The position numbers were made by a program, and so were the translations under genes. DNA of 64,000 nt. It comes from Saccharopolyspora sp. SCSIO 74807 (GTDB lineage Bacteria > Actinomycetota > Actinomycetes > Mycobacteriales > Pseudonocardiaceae). This document shows, piece by piece, positions 19,388 to 28,737 of the stretch. Position 1 is the first letter of the stretch. Each line of letters starts with the position of its first letter. The DNA is taken from positions 2,234,501 through 2,298,500 of the forward strand of contig NZ_CP146100.1 in NCBI RefSeq assembly GCF_037023755.1. Reading direction: 5' to 3'. A model generated the notes under the pieces. That model searched no databases. It saw only the letters and a list, made by a program, of their open reading frames with translations, and was not told the origin of the DNA.

Positions 19388-19993
19388 ATGGCACGTTACA
19401 CCGGTCCCGCGACCCGTAAGTCCCGCCGGTTGAAGGTCGATCTCGTCGGCGGTGACCAGGCGTTCGAGCGCCGTCCGTACCCGCCGGGCCAGCACGGCCG
19501 CGCGCGGATCAAGGAAACCGAGTACCTGCTGCAGCTGCAGGAGAAGCAGAAGGCCCGCTACACCTACGGCGTGCTGGAGCGGCAGTTCCGCTCCTACTAC
19601 GAGGAGGCCAACCGGCGCTCCGGCCGTACCGGCGAGAACCTGCTGCAGCTGCTGGAGTCCCGGCTGGACAACGTCATCTACCGGTCGGGCCTGGCCCGCA
19701 CCCGGCGGATGGCCCGCCAGCTGGTCAACCACAGCCACTTCCTGGTCAACGGCCAGAACGTGAACATCCCCAGCTTCCAGGTGTCCAAGTTCGACATCAT
19801 CGACGTGCGGCCGAAGTCGCTGGGCATGACGCCGTTCATCATCGCCAAGGAGACCCTGGGCGAGCGGCCGGTTCCGGGTTGGCTGCAGGTCGTGCCGTCG
19901 AACCTGCGGATCCTGGTGCACCAGCTCCCGGAGCGCGCGCAGATCGACACCCCGGTCACCGAGCAGCTCATCGTCGAGTTCTACTCGAAGTGA
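19388..19993 (+). CDS. rpsD: 30S ribosomal protein S4
   Basis: 201 aa primary assembly protein. The N-terminus (MARYTGPATRKSRRL) lacks the zinc cysteines, so it is a zinc-independent form. The S4 RNA-binding domain lies near residues 93-155 (SRLDNVIYRSGLARTRRMAR). GAAGGGAG ribosome binding site. Confidence 0.97.
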   Translation: MARYTGPATRKSRRLKVDLVGGDQAFERRPYPPGQHGRARIKETEYLLQLQEKQKARYTYGVLERQFRSYYEEANRRSGRTGENLLQLLESRLDNVIYRSGLARTRRMARQLVNHSHFLVNGQNVNIPSFQVSKFDIIDVRPKSLGMTPFIIAKETLGERPVPGWLQVVPSNLRILVHQLPERAQIDTPVTEQLIVEFYSK

Positions 19994-20135
19994 CGCTTCC
20001 CGCCGGCGGCCACGCGTGGTCGCCGGCGGTGGCAGTTCGGGTGGCGGGATCGGATTCCGCCGCCCGCCCGCGATCTCCGCGGGCCGCCATCCCATCGGCG
20101 TCAAATGGCGGGCGCCGTGAGGAAAGGAAACCCAA

Positions 20136-21218
20136 GTGCTCATCTCCCAGCGACCCTCACTGGCCGAAGAGGCCGTGACCGAGACCCGCTCCCGGTTCAC
20201 CATCGAACCGCTGGAGCCCGGGTTCGGCTACACCCTCGGCAACTCGCTGCGCCGGACGTTGCTGTCCTCCATTCCCGGCGCGGCGGTCACCAGCCTGCGC
20301 ATCGACGGTGTGCTGCACGAGTTCACCACGATTCCGGGCGTGAAGGAGGACGTCACCGACGTCATCCTGAACCTCAAGGAGCTCGTCACGAGCTCCGAGG
20401 AGGACGAGCCGGTGACCATGTACCTGCGCAAGCAGGGCCCGGGTGAGGTCACCGCGGCGGACATCGTGCCGCCGGCCGGGGTGACCGTGCACAACCCGGA
20501 TCTGCACATCGCCACGCTCAACGGCAAGGGCAAGCTGGAGATCGAGCTCGTCGTCGAGCGCGGTCGCGGCTACGTCCCTGCGGTGCAGAACAAGCAGACC
20601 GGCGCGGAGATCGGCCGCATCCCGGTGGACTCGATCTACTCGCCGGTGCTGAAGGTGACCTACAAGGTCGAGGCCACCCGCGTCGAGCAGCGCACCGACT
20701 TCGACAAGCTGATCCTGGACGTCGAGACCAAGCCGTCGATCACCCCGCGGGACGCGGTGGCTTCGGCCGGTCGGACCCTGGTTGAGCTGTTCGGGCTGGC
20801 GCGCGAGCTCAACGTGGACGCCGAGGGCATCGAGATCGGGCCGTCGCCCGCGGAGGCCGACACCATCGCGGCCTACGCGATGCCGATCGAGGACCTGGAC
20901 CTGACGGTGCGCTCCTACAACTGCCTCAAGCGGGAGGGCATCCACACCGTCGGCGAGCTGGTTTCGCGCAGCGAGGCGGACCTGCTGGACATCCGCAACT
21001 TCGGTGCGAAGTCCATCGACGAGGTCAAGCTGAAGCTGGTCGGTCTGGGCCTGTCGCTCAAGGACAGCCCGCCCGGGTTCGACCCGACGGCCGCGGCCGC
21101 CGAGTACCCCTCGGAAGGCTGGGCCGCAGGCGACGACACCCCGCTGGGTTCCTTGTCGGTTGCCGAGGACGGCGACTACGACGACGGCCAGGACTACGCG
21201 GAGACAGAGCAGCTGTAG
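20136..21218 (+). CDS. rpoA: RNA polymerase alpha subunit
   Basis: 360 aa. N-terminal dimerisation domain ([22 protein letters not shown]) that nucleates polymerase assembly, linker, and C-terminal helix-hairpin domain with [15 protein letters not shown] and [16 protein letters not shown] that contacts UP elements and activators. The acidic tail continues about 50 residues past the C-terminal domain. GTG start; a 142-nt gap after rpsD. Confidence 0.97.
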   Translation: MLISQRPSLAEEAVTETRSRFTIEPLEPGFGYTLGNSLRRTLLSSIPGAAVTSLRIDGVLHEFTTIPGVKEDVTDVILNLKELVTSSEEDEPVTMYLRKQGPGEVTAADIVPPAGVTVHNPDLHIATLNGKGKLEIELVVERGRGYVPAVQNKQTGAEIGRIPVDSIYSPVLKVTYKVEATRVEQRTDFDKLILDVETKPSITPRDAVASAGRTLVELFGLARELNVDAEGIEIGPSPAEADTIAAYAMPIEDLDLTVRSYNCLKREGIHTVGELVSRSEADLLDIRNFGAKSIDEVKLKLVGLGLSLKDSPPGFDPTAAAAEYPSEGWAAGDDTPLGSLSVAEDGDYDDGQDYAETEQL

Positions 21219-21267
21219 CTGTGTTGCGCGGAGGGCTACCCGATCCGCGCTTTGAGAGGAGCAACCG

Positions 21268-21798
21268 ATGCCCACCCCCACCAAGGGAGCGCGTCTCGGC
21301 GGGTCGCCGTCGCACGAGCGGCTGATGCTGGCCAACCTGGCCACTTCGCTGTTCGAGCACGGGAAGATCACCACGACCGAGGCCAAGGCGAAGCGGCTGC
21401 GGCCGCTGGCCGAGCGTCTGATCACCAAGGCGAAAAAGGGCGATCTGCACAACCGTCGCGAGGTCATGAAGACCATCCGCGACAAGGACGTGGTGCACAA
21501 GCTGTTCGACGAGATCGGCCCGCACTTCGCGGACCGGCCGGGCGGCTACACCCGGATCATCAAGGCGATGCCGCGCCGCGGTGACAGCGCCAAGATGGCC
21601 GTGATCGCGCTGGTGACGGAGAAGACCGTCACGTCCGAGGCGGAGGCCGCGCGCGGCACCAAGTTCGCCAAGGACGCCGCCCCTGCCGAGCAGATCACCG
21701 AGGCCACGCCGGCCGAGGAGAAGGGCGGTGCCGCGGACGCCGAGGCCGTCGAGTCCACCGAGTCGGCCGAGGAGACCGAGAAGAAGGACGAGTCCTGA
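21268..21798 (+). CDS. rplQ: 50S ribosomal protein L17 with acidic tail
   Basis: 176 aa. Residues 1-118 are the canonical L17 core ([40 protein letters not shown]); the remaining about 55 residues form a Glu/Ala-rich extension typical of actinobacteria. Last ribosomal protein gene of the block. A two-part hairpin follows immediately and overlaps the predicted start of truA. Confidence 0.96.
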   Translation: MPTPTKGARLGGSPSHERLMLANLATSLFEHGKITTTEAKAKRLRPLAERLITKAKKGDLHNRREVMKTIRDKDVVHKLFDEIGPHFADRPGGYTRIIKAMPRRGDSAKMAVIALVTEKTVTSEAEAARGTKFAKDAAPAEQITEATPAEEKGGAADAEAVESTESAEETEKKDES

Positions 21799-22694
21799 TT
21801 CCTCCCGAAGCCGGGAACGAGCCCGCTGCTCCCTCCGGGGGCGGCGGGCTCGTTCGTCTTCGGCTGGACATCGCCTACGAGGGCACCGACTTCTCGGGCT
21901 GGGCGCGCCAGCCGGGATTGCGCACGGTGCAGGGCCTGCTCGAGGACGCGCTGGCGAAGCAGCCGCCGGGGCGTGCGGTGCCGCGCTCGGTCGTCGTGGC
22001 GGGCCGCACCGATGCCGGGGTGCACGCGGACGGGCAGGTCGTGCACGTCGACGCCGTGCCGTTCGAGTCGCCTGCGCAAGCACGAGTTCCCGTCGATGAG
22101 CGGGGCGTTCCGGATCTGGAGCGGATGCGGCACCGGTGGAACCGGATCTTGCCCGGCGACGTGCGCGTGCTGCGGGTGTCGGTGGCTCCGGAGGGGTTCG
22201 ACGCGCGGTTTTCCGCGCTGCGGCGGCATTACCGGTATCAGGTCTCGGATGCGCCGTGGGGCGTGGATCCGTTGCGGCGGCGGGACACGCTGGCTTGGAA
22301 CCGTCCGGTCGATGTGGACGTGCTGGATGCGTGCGCGCAGGATTTGTTGGGGCTCAAGGATTTCGCCGCGTTCTGCAAGCCGCGCGAGGGCGCCACGACG
22401 GTGCGCGAGTTGCAGCGCTTCTCCTGGGAGCGGGTGGGTGAGCACCTGATCCTCGCGCGGGTCAGCGCGGACGCCTTCTGCCATTCGATGGTGCGCAGCC
22501 TGGTGGGGGCGCTGCTCATGGTCGGCGATGGGCGGCGTGGCCGGGAGTGGCCCGCCGAGCTGGCTGATTCGGGGGAGCGGACCAGTTCGGTCGCGCCGGC
22601 GCACGGGCTCACCCTCGTGGGCGTCGATTATCCGGACGCCGCGGGGCTGGCCGACCGCGCTGCGCAGGCCAGGGCCGTTCGCACGCTGCGCTGA
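21798..22694 (+). CDS. truA: tRNA pseudouridine synthase A, non-canonical start
   Basis: Makes pseudouridine at positions 38-40 of the tRNA anticodon arm. The catalytic aspartate motif is [12 protein letters not shown]. The conserved N-terminal strand and motif ([21 protein letters not shown]) is read in frame from 21855, yet no ATG, GTG or TTG occurs in frame upstream for more than 250 nt; the first standard start (TTG at 21918) would delete that motif. The ATT at 21798 overlapping the rplQ stop (TGATT) is the most plausible start, giving about 298 aa by reinitiation; CTG at 21795 is the other option. The end is certain, the start is not. Confidence 0.85.
   Translation: MPPEAGNEPAAPSGGGGLVRLRLDIAYEGTDFSGWARQPGLRTVQGLLEDALAKQPPGRAVPRSVVVAGRTDAGVHADGQVVHVDAVPFESPAQARVPVDERGVPDLERMRHRWNRILPGDVRVLRVSVAPEGFDARFSALRRHYRYQVSDAPWGVDPLRRRDTLAWNRPVDVDVLDACAQDLLGLKDFAAFCKPREGATTVRELQRFSWERVGEHLILARVSADAFCHSMVRSLVGALLMVGDGRRGREWPAELADSGERTSSVAPAHGLTLVGVDYPDAAGLADRAAQARAVRTLR
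21805..21863 (+). terminator. two-part hairpin after rplQ, inside the truA 5' end
   Basis: Inner stem of 12 perfect base pairs (21815-21826 with 21844-21855) and outer stem of 6 (21805-21810 with 21858-21863). It begins 7 nt after the rplQ stop, and its 3' arm encodes the first conserved residues of TruA. It may be a partial terminator or a translation-coupling structure. Confidence 0.6.
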
Positions 22695-22750
22695 TCCGCC
22701 TGCGACGCCGGTCTCAGCGGGTTGGCGCAAGTGGCTCCGCCGCTCCTGAC

Positions 22751-24328
22751 CTAGGCGAGAACGCCGTGCAGTGCTTTGTCGACCAGTTCGGCGACCGCGG
22801 GCTGCGCCCGATCCCGCCGATCGCGCCGCAGGCCGATGCGGCTGCGCCGGTCCAGCACGTCCTCGGTTTCCAGTGCGCCTTCGTGCCGCACCGCCCACAG
22901 CACTTCGGCGGCGGTGAGGTCGATGCCCTCGGCGACGGGTGAGTCGAGGTCGGAGTCGAGTTCGGCCAGCGCGGCGACCCGCGCGGCTTCGGTGCCGTAG
23001 CGCGCGAGAAGCCTCGGGTCGGCTTCGACGCGCTCCAGGTCGGCGCGGGGCGCAGCCCCGACGAGCGGCACCGCGGTGGTGCGGGACGGTCCGGCGGGCA
23101 GGCCCGCGGCCCGGATCGCGGTGTCCACGGCATCCGCGGCCATCCGCCGGTAGGTGGTGAGCTTGCCGCCGACCACGGTCACCACGCCGTCCGGCGAGGT
23201 GCGCACCGCGTGTTGGCGGGACAGGTCGGCGGAATCGGACTTCTTGCGGCCCGCCGGGGCGTCCAGCAGCGGCCGCAGCCCGGCGAACGAGCCCACGACG
23301 TGCTCGCGGCTCAGCGGGACGTTCAACGCGGAGCGGGCCGCGTCGAGCAGGAAGTCCACATCGGACTCCGGTACCTCGGGTACCGATTCGATCGGCCCGC
23401 GCACCGGCTCGTCGGTCAGTCCGAGGTAGGCGGTGCCGTCGGATTGCGGCAGCAGCAACAGGAATCTCCCGCCGGAGGCGGGCAGCACCAGCGCGGTCCC
23501 GGTCAACCCGGCCGATGCGGCGTCGATGACGAGGTGCGATCCGCGCGACGGCCGCAGCCGGACGTCCGGCGCGAGCTCGCCTGCCCACACCCCGGTCGCG
23601 TTCACCACCGCCCGCGCGCGGATCCGCAGCGACTCGCCGCTGCGCCGGTCGACGGCGTCCGCGCCGTCCCGGTGCAGCGCGGTGGCGCGCACCCGGGGAA
23701 GCACCTTCGCGCCGAATCCCGCTGCGGTGCGGGCGATCGCGACGACCAGCCGCGCGTCGTCGATGAGCTGTCCGTCGTAGCTGAGCAGCCCGCCGCGAAG
23801 TCCGTCGGTGCGCAGCCCGGGCACCAGTGCGCTCGCCTGCACCGCCGGAACGTGCCGCGGCGCGGGCAGTACCGCGGACGGCGTGCGTGCGCTGCGCCGC
23901 AGGGCATCACCCGCCCGCAGGCCCGCATTGAGGATCACCTCGGATTTCCGGGAGAGTTCGTCGTGCAGCGGGATCAGCTGCGGCAGCGTGCGCACCAGGT
24001 GCGGCGCCGTGCGGGTCATGAGCACGTTGCGCTCGACCGCGCTTTCCCGCGCCAGCGGCACGTCACCGCGCGCCAGGTACCGCAGTCCACCGTGGACGAG
24101 CTTGCTCGACCAGCGGGACGTCCCCCAGGCGAGGTCTTCGGCCTCGATCAGCGCGACCCGCAGCCCGCGGGCGGCGGCGTCCAGCGCGGTGCCTGCGCCG
24201 GTCACCCCACCGCCGACCACGAGCAGGTCCAGCACCTCGTCCGCGGCGGCGGACAGTTCGGCGCTGCGCCTGCCCGCGTTCAGCGAGGTGGCGCGAAGCG
24301 ATCCGGCGGGCAGCGGTGTGGCGGTCAT
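22751..24328 (-). CDS. glpD: glycerol-3-phosphate dehydrogenase, FAD-dependent
   Basis: 525 aa membrane-associated flavoenzyme that oxidises glycerol 3-phosphate to dihydroxyacetone phosphate and feeds electrons to quinone. FAD Rossmann motif VVGGGVTGAGTALDAAARG near residues 36-54, then WGTSRWSSKLVHGGLRYL, RGSHLV and VVGGKLTTYRRMA, all diagnostic. ATG at 24328 overlaps the stop of the TetR gene (ATGA), so the two are co-translated. Long upstream frame extension to 25216 is noise. Converges with truA. Confidence 0.93.
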   Translation of the reverse strand: MTATPLPAGSLRATSLNAGRRSAELSAAADEVLDLLVVGGGVTGAGTALDAAARGLRVALIEAEDLAWGTSRWSSKLVHGGLRYLARGDVPLARESAVERNVLMTRTAPHLVRTLPQLIPLHDELSRKSEVILNAGLRAGDALRRSARTPSAVLPAPRHVPAVQASALVPGLRTDGLRGGLLSYDGQLIDDARLVVAIARTAAGFGAKVLPRVRATALHRDGADAVDRRSGESLRIRARAVVNATGVWAGELAPDVRLRPSRGSHLVIDAASAGLTGTALVLPASGGRFLLLLPQSDGTAYLGLTDEPVRGPIESVPEVPESDVDFLLDAARSALNVPLSREHVVGSFAGLRPLLDAPAGRKKSDSADLSRQHAVRTSPDGVVTVVGGKLTTYRRMAADAVDTAIRAAGLPAGPSRTTAVPLVGAAPRADLERVEADPRLLARYGTEAARVAALAELDSDLDSPVAEGIDLTAAEVLWAVRHEGALETEDVLDRRSRIGLRRDRRDRAQPAVAELVDKALHGVLA

Positions 24329-24975
24329 GCGGACTCCGAACAGGCGCGGGTGAGGTTCGGCCGCAACGCGGCGTCGAGGACGTCGGCGAGTTCCGCGGCC
24401 AGCGCCCCGGGATCGGTCCCGTCGGCGGCGACCTTCGCGGAGATCACGAAGGACTGCGCGAGCAGCAGCAGCGCCCGCGTCTGCACCGCGGGATCGGATC
24501 GGCGCACCGAACCGTCCCGGTGGCCTTCGGTGACGTAACCGAGCAGGAAGGCTTCGGCCGCGCGCTGGGTGCTGCCGAGCCGTTCCACCAGGTACGGCAG
24601 CAGCAGCTCGGCGTCGGTGTCGAGCACGCGCCGCAGCAGCGGGGAGGATTGCAACTGCCGCACCGCCTCGACGGCCGTGGTCACCAGGCGCTCGCGGGCG
24701 GTCCCGGTGCCCTCGTCGTACTGGGCGCCGCGCAGGATCGCGCAGAACTCCTCGGTCATGAGCGCGTTGACCACGCTGGTCACATCCGGGAACCGGCGGT
24801 ACAGCGTCATCCGGCTGATTCCGGCGCGGCGGGCGATGCCGGTGAGGGTCGTGCGCCGCACGCCGTGCGCGAGCACGCAATCCCGCGCCGCGCGCAGGAT
24901 CTCGGCATCTTCCACGCGGGTGCTCCGGGGTGGTGTGCCCGACCAACCCGAGGCGCTGTGACATTGCGCCGTCAT
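24325..24975 (-). CDS. TetR-family regulator upstream of glpD
   Basis: Up to 216 aa. N-terminal helix-turn-helix: AEILRAARDCVLAHGVRRTTLTGIARRAGISRMTLYRRF in the typical TetR layout; the ligand-binding C-terminus is variable. Two starts are possible: ATG at 24975, with no ribosome binding site (perhaps leaderless), or GTG at 24915 (196 aa) with CCGGAG ahead of it. Coupled to glpD and divergent from the flavoenzyme gene, so it probably controls both. Confidence 0.85.
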   Translation of the reverse strand: MTAQCHSASGWSGTPPRSTRVEDAEILRAARDCVLAHGVRRTTLTGIARRAGISRMTLYRRFPDVTSVVNALMTEEFCAILRGAQYDEGTGTARERLVTTAVEAVRQLQSSPLLRRVLDTDAELLLPYLVERLGSTQRAAEAFLLGYVTEGHRDGSVRRSDPAVQTRALLLLAQSFVISAKVAADGTDPGALAAELADVLDAALRPNLTRACSESA

Positions 24976-24983
24976 GTGTAACA
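24957..24983. promoter_or_regulatory. candidate TetR operator
   Basis: Inverted half-sites TGTGACA (24957-24963) and TGTAACA (24977-24983), one mismatch, centred 20 bp apart. It lies in the tiny divergent interval between the TetR gene and the flavoenzyme gene. If the regulator starts at 24915, the site is in the true promoter region. Weak evidence on its own. Confidence 0.3.
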
Positions 24984-24991
24984 CTGTACTG

Positions 24992-26650
24992 GTGAGCGAG
25001 TTGATCGACCACACCTTGCGCAGCGGTTGGACCCCTTCGGGGGCCGGTGCGGCACCGCTGCCCGCGCACGCGCTGCGGTGGCTGTCCGCCAGGCTCGGGC
25101 TCAGCGGCGAGACGACGCCCGCGCTGCCCGCCTCGCTGCTGGACATCCCGGACGGTGCACTGCCGGAGAGCGCCCGGGCCGAGCTGGCCGACCTGGTAGG
25201 TGAGCGCTACGTGCACACCGACGGCAGCGCCCGCCTCGGCCGGGCGGGCGGGCTCTCCTACAGCGACCTGATGCGACGGCGCGACGGCACCGGTTTCGCG
25301 GTCCCGGACGCCGTGGTGCTACCCGCCGATCCCGAGCAGGTGCAGCGGCTGCTGGAGATCTGCGTGCGCCACGACGTGGCGGTGGTGCCCTTCGGCGGCG
25401 GCACCTCCGTGGTCGGCGGTGTTTCCGCGCTGCGCGGCGGGAAAACCGCCGTCATCGCGTTGGACCTGGCCCGGCTGGACCGGCTGGTGTCGGTCGACCC
25501 GGTCTCGCGGGTGGCGGTGCTGCAGGCCGGGGTGCGCGCGCCGGAAGCGGAGTCCTTGCTGGCCGCGCACGGGTTCACGCTCGGGCACTTCCCGCAGTCG
25601 TTCGAGCGCGCCACCATCGGCGGCTTCGCGGCGACCCGCTCGGCCGGGCAGGCGTCGTCGGGCTACGGCCGGTTCGCCGACCTGGTGGAAGGCGTGCGGG
25701 TGGCGACTCCGGCCGGGGAGTGGCGGCTGGGCACCGCGCCCAACTCGGCGGCAGGCCCGGATCTGCGCCAGTTCGCCATCGGCGGGGAAGGCGCGTTCGG
25801 CGTGCTCACCGAGGTGGCGTTGCGGGTGCGCCCGAAGCCTTCCGAAACCCGCTACGAGGCACTGGTGCTGGACGGCTGGCAGGCGGGTGCCGGTGCGGTG
25901 CGGGCGTTGGCCCAGCAGCGGGTGCTCGCCGACGTGACCCGTCTGTCCGATGTGGACGAGACCGCGGTGCAGCTGGAACTGTCCGGCGCGACGAAGGCGC
26001 GTGCGCTGCGAACGTTGTTGCGCGGCAGGGGGATCAGCGAACCGTGCATGTTGGTGCTCGGCTGGGAGGCGGCCACCGGGGCCGAGCTCAAACAACGCCG
26101 CGCGGCGACTTTTCGCGCATTGCGCGGATTCCGCACGTTCAAGCTGGGTGCGCGTGGCGGCGAGTCCTGGCGCGCCAACAGGTTCGCGGCTCCGCGGCAG
26201 CGGGATGCGTTGCTGGACGTCGGCGTGTGCGTGGAGACATTGGAGACCGCCACGCACTGGTCCCGGCTGGCCGAGCTGCGCTCGGCGGTGCGCGCGGCGC
26301 TGATCGGGGCGTTGGACGGCGACGGCCGGACGCCCATCGTGATGTGCCACCTCTCGCACGCCTACGAAACGGGAGCTTCGCTGTACTTCACGGTGCTCGC
26401 GGCGCGGGATTCCGACGACCCGATCGGCCAGTGGCAGCGCGCGAAGAAGGCCGCCACCGACGCCATCGCCGAACGCCCGCCCGGCGGCGAAATCGGCCGC
26501 GGCACGCTGACCCACCACCACGCCGTGGGCGCGGATCACCTGCCGTGGCTGGAATCCGAGGTCGGTCCGGTCGGCACGGCGGTGCTGGGCGCGGCGAAGC
26601 GGGCGGTGGACCCGACCGGCATCCTGAACCCCGGCAAGCTGGTGGACTGA
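24992..26650 (+). CDS. FAD-binding oxidase, alkylglycerone-phosphate synthase-like
   Basis: 552 aa from the GTG at 24992. VAO/PCMH flavoprotein: FAD-binding segment PADPEQVQRLLEICVRHDVAVVPFGGGTSVVGG near residues 102-135, then TIGGFAATRSAGQASSGYGRFADLVEG, and a C-terminal substrate domain ending with the THHHAVG motif seen in AGPS-type enzymes and GILNPGKLVD. AGPS makes ether lipids in eukaryotes; bacterial homologues next to glpD probably act on glycerone or acyl-glycerone phosphates, but the reaction is unproved. An in-frame ATG at 24974 would overlap the TetR start. Confidence 0.85.
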   Translation: MSELIDHTLRSGWTPSGAGAAPLPAHALRWLSARLGLSGETTPALPASLLDIPDGALPESARAELADLVGERYVHTDGSARLGRAGGLSYSDLMRRRDGTGFAVPDAVVLPADPEQVQRLLEICVRHDVAVVPFGGGTSVVGGVSALRGGKTAVIALDLARLDRLVSVDPVSRVAVLQAGVRAPEAESLLAAHGFTLGHFPQSFERATIGGFAATRSAGQASSGYGRFADLVEGVRVATPAGEWRLGTAPNSAAGPDLRQFAIGGEGAFGVLTEVALRVRPKPSETRYEALVLDGWQAGAGAVRALAQQRVLADVTRLSDVDETAVQLELSGATKARALRTLLRGRGISEPCMLVLGWEAATGAELKQRRAATFRALRGFRTFKLGARGGESWRANRFAAPRQRDALLDVGVCVETLETATHWSRLAELRSAVRAALIGALDGDGRTPIVMCHLSHAYETGASLYFTVLAARDSDDPIGQWQRAKKAATDAIAERPPGGEIGRGTLTHHHAVGADHLPWLESEVGPVGTAVLGAAKRAVDPTGILNPGKLVD

Positions 26651-26835
26651 CCGGAGCCGTCGAACCTGCCTCGCTTCAGCGCCGCGAGGAACGCGCACCA
26701 CTGCGGTTTCGGCACGCTCAGCTGCCCGGCGGAACGGTTCTTGGTGTCCCGGATCGCCGCCGTGTCCGCGAAACCGCCGACTTCCACGCAGCCGCTGTTC
26801 GCTCCGGATCGACTGGATTTGTGCCAGCCGCTCAT
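26536..26835 (-). CDS. DUF397 domain protein
   Basis: 99 aa. The N-terminal 60 residues are a standard DUF397 (GWHKSSRSGANSGCVEVGGF, then IRDTKNR and WCAFLAALKRGRFDG), a family that usually pairs with a XRE-type regulator in actinobacteria. No such partner is next to it. AGGGGGGAATC precedes the ATG. The last 37 residues have no DUF397 counterpart and are read antisense to the end of the flavoenzyme gene, an overlap of about 115 nt. Confidence 0.75.
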   Translation of the reverse strand: MSGWHKSSRSGANSGCVEVGGFADTAAIRDTKNRSAGQLSVPKPQWCAFLAALKRGRFDGSGQSTSLPGFRMPVGSTARFAAPSTAVPTGPTSDSSHGR

Positions 26836-27120
26836 GATCGATTCCCCCCTCCGGTTCCCGCGCGGGGGCGCTCGAGGTGACCGGAGTCGGGGCCGAGCCG
26901 CGCCGGCGCGCTGGAACCGCGAGTCATGGTATCCGCGGCGAAGATCGGAAATGGCGGAATCGGGGAATCGGCTCGGAGCATCGCGAGTTCCCGCGAGCAT
27001 CCGCAAGCGATTGGACCGAGCGGCCGCCGGACCGCTCGAAAAGCAGTCGCCGACGAGCGAACGAACCGCCTGCCCCGTTGCAGCGGCGGGCGGTCCGTTC
27101 GCTGGAGATCCGGTCGGCGG

Positions 27121-28152
27121 TCAGACCGTGACGAGCATCTTTCCGGTGTTCTCACCGCGCAGCAGGCCCAGGAAAGCCTCGGGCGCATTGCGCAGGCCCT
27201 CCACCACGGTCTCGGTGTAGTGGATCCGGCCATCGCGCACCAGCGGTGCGACGTGGTCGACGAACTGGTCCTTCAGGTTCGCGTGGTCGATCACGATGAA
27301 GCCCTGGATGTGCAGGCGCTTCTTCACGATCTGGAACATGTTCCGCGGGCCCGGCTCCGGCTTGGCGTTGTTGTACTGCGAGATCGCGCCGCAGGCGGCG
27401 ACCCGGCCGAAGTCGTTGAGGTTGTCCATGGCGGCTTCGAGGTGGTCCCCGCCGACGTTGTCGAAGTACACCTCGAGCCCGTCCGGCGCTGCCTGGGCCA
27501 GCTGATCGGCGACCGGCGCGTCCTTGTAGTTGAACGCGGCGTCGAAGCCGAGGTCCTCGGTGACGTGCCGGACCTTCTCCGCGGAGCCGGCGCTGCCGAT
27601 CACCTTGGCCGCACCGCTCAGCTTGGCCAGCTGCCCGGCCAGCGAGCCGACCGCGCCCGCGGCGCCGGAGACGAACACGGTGTCGCCCTCCTGGAAACGG
27701 GCGACGTCGAACAGGCCGGCGTAGGCGGTCATGCCCGGCATTCCCAGCACACCCAGGTAGGCGTTCAGCGGCGCGGCATCCGGGTCCACGGCGGTCGCGT
27801 GGTCGGCGCTGAGGGTGGCGTACTCGCGCCAGCCGAGCGCGTGCAGCACGTGCTGGCCGACCTGGAACTTCGGCGAGTTCGACGCGATGATCTCGCCGAC
27901 CGCGCCGCCGTCGAGCGGCTTGCCGAGCTGGAACGGTGCGACGTAGGAGCGCACGTCGTTCATCCGACCGCGCATCGCCGGGTCGACGCTCATGACCTTG
28001 TTGCGCACCAGGATCTCGCCGTCACCGGGAGCGGCCACCGGGGCCTCGGCGATCTCGAAGTTCTCCTGGGTCGGCCAGCCCTGCGGGCGGGCGGCGAGCC
28101 GGATCTCCACGCCGAGGTCGGGAAGTGCCTGGGTCGTCACACTGACCTCCAT
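27121..28152 (-). CDS. MDR-family NADPH-dependent reductase (CurA/PTGR-like)
   Basis: 343 aa zinc-independent medium-chain reductase. NADPH-binding VSGAAGAVGSLAGQLAKL near residues 162-180, SVDPAMRGRMND near residue 55-66 and the VYFDNVGGDHLEAAMDNL block are typical of enzymes that reduce the double bond of enones (curcumin reductase, leukotriene B4 dehydrogenase type). Start may be the ATG at 28152 or a GTG 6 or 12 nt inside it. Stands alone. Confidence 0.85.
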   Translation of the reverse strand: MEVSVTTQALPDLGVEIRLAARPQGWPTQENFEIAEAPVAAPGDGEILVRNKVMSVDPAMRGRMNDVRSYVAPFQLGKPLDGGAVGEIIASNSPKFQVGQHVLHALGWREYATLSADHATAVDPDAAPLNAYLGVLGMPGMTAYAGLFDVARFQEGDTVFVSGAAGAVGSLAGQLAKLSGAAKVIGSAGSAEKVRHVTEDLGFDAAFNYKDAPVADQLAQAAPDGLEVYFDNVGGDHLEAAMDNLNDFGRVAACGAISQYNNAKPEPGPRNMFQIVKKRLHIQGFIVIDHANLKDQFVDHVAPLVRDGRIHYTETVVEGLRNAPEAFLGLLRGENTGKMLVTV

Positions 28153-28344
28153 ATACGGAACTTATCGGTACCGAAAATGTCACGCCGAGGACGGGTCTCC
28201 GCACTGGATGGATCTCCGTTCCGGATCCGACCGGCTGCCCCGGCGCGACGACGGCCTCTCGACGAGACAACGCCGTGCGGCCGCCGCTCCATTCCACCTG
28301 ACGGATCACCGCAGGGCAGAACCGGCCGCGGTGCCCGACCCGGG

Positions 28345-28737
28345 CTACTCTTCCCGCTTGCCGCGGCGCAGCGTGGGAGTCCAGCGGGACTTCTCCAGCG
28401 AGCGGCGCAAACCGAGGTAGGCGGATTGCATCAGCGCGATCAGGTCGGCGGCGCGGCCCGGCTGCGCCCGGTGGTCCGGCTGCGGCATCGGGGTCACCCG
28501 CATCCAGCGCTCGTCCCACAGCGCTTCCATCGCGTGGTTCCAGCGCAGCTCGGCGCCCTCGACCACGTCGTCGCGCTGCTGCTCGGCCTCGGCGATCCGC
28601 TCGTCCGCCGACGCGACCTCCTTGGCCAGCCGGGCCGCCTTCTCCCGCTCGTGCTCGCGCATCTTCTCCGCGGCGCCGGTCGCGGCGGCGATGATCTCCT
28701 TGTAGCGGGACGAAGCCGGGACCTGCGGATCGGTCAC
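28345..28737 (-). CDS. coiled-coil protein coupled to the FtsK-like ATPase
   Basis: 130 aa from the GTG at 28737, which overlaps the stop of the ATPase gene by 4 nt. Residues 10-65 form a charged heptad-rich helix (AAEKMREHEREKAARLAKEV, ADERIAEAEQQRDD). The C-terminal half has RWNHAMEALWDERW and a basic end (RRSLEKSRWTPTLRRGKREE). No known domain. Last gene of the cluster; probably a partner or adaptor of the ATPase. Confidence 0.7.
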   Translation of the reverse strand: MTDPQVPASSRYKEIIAAATGAAEKMREHEREKAARLAKEVASADERIAEAEQQRDDVVEGAELRWNHAMEALWDERWMRVTPMPQPDHRAQPGRAADLIALMQSAYLGLRRSLEKSRWTPTLRRGKREE

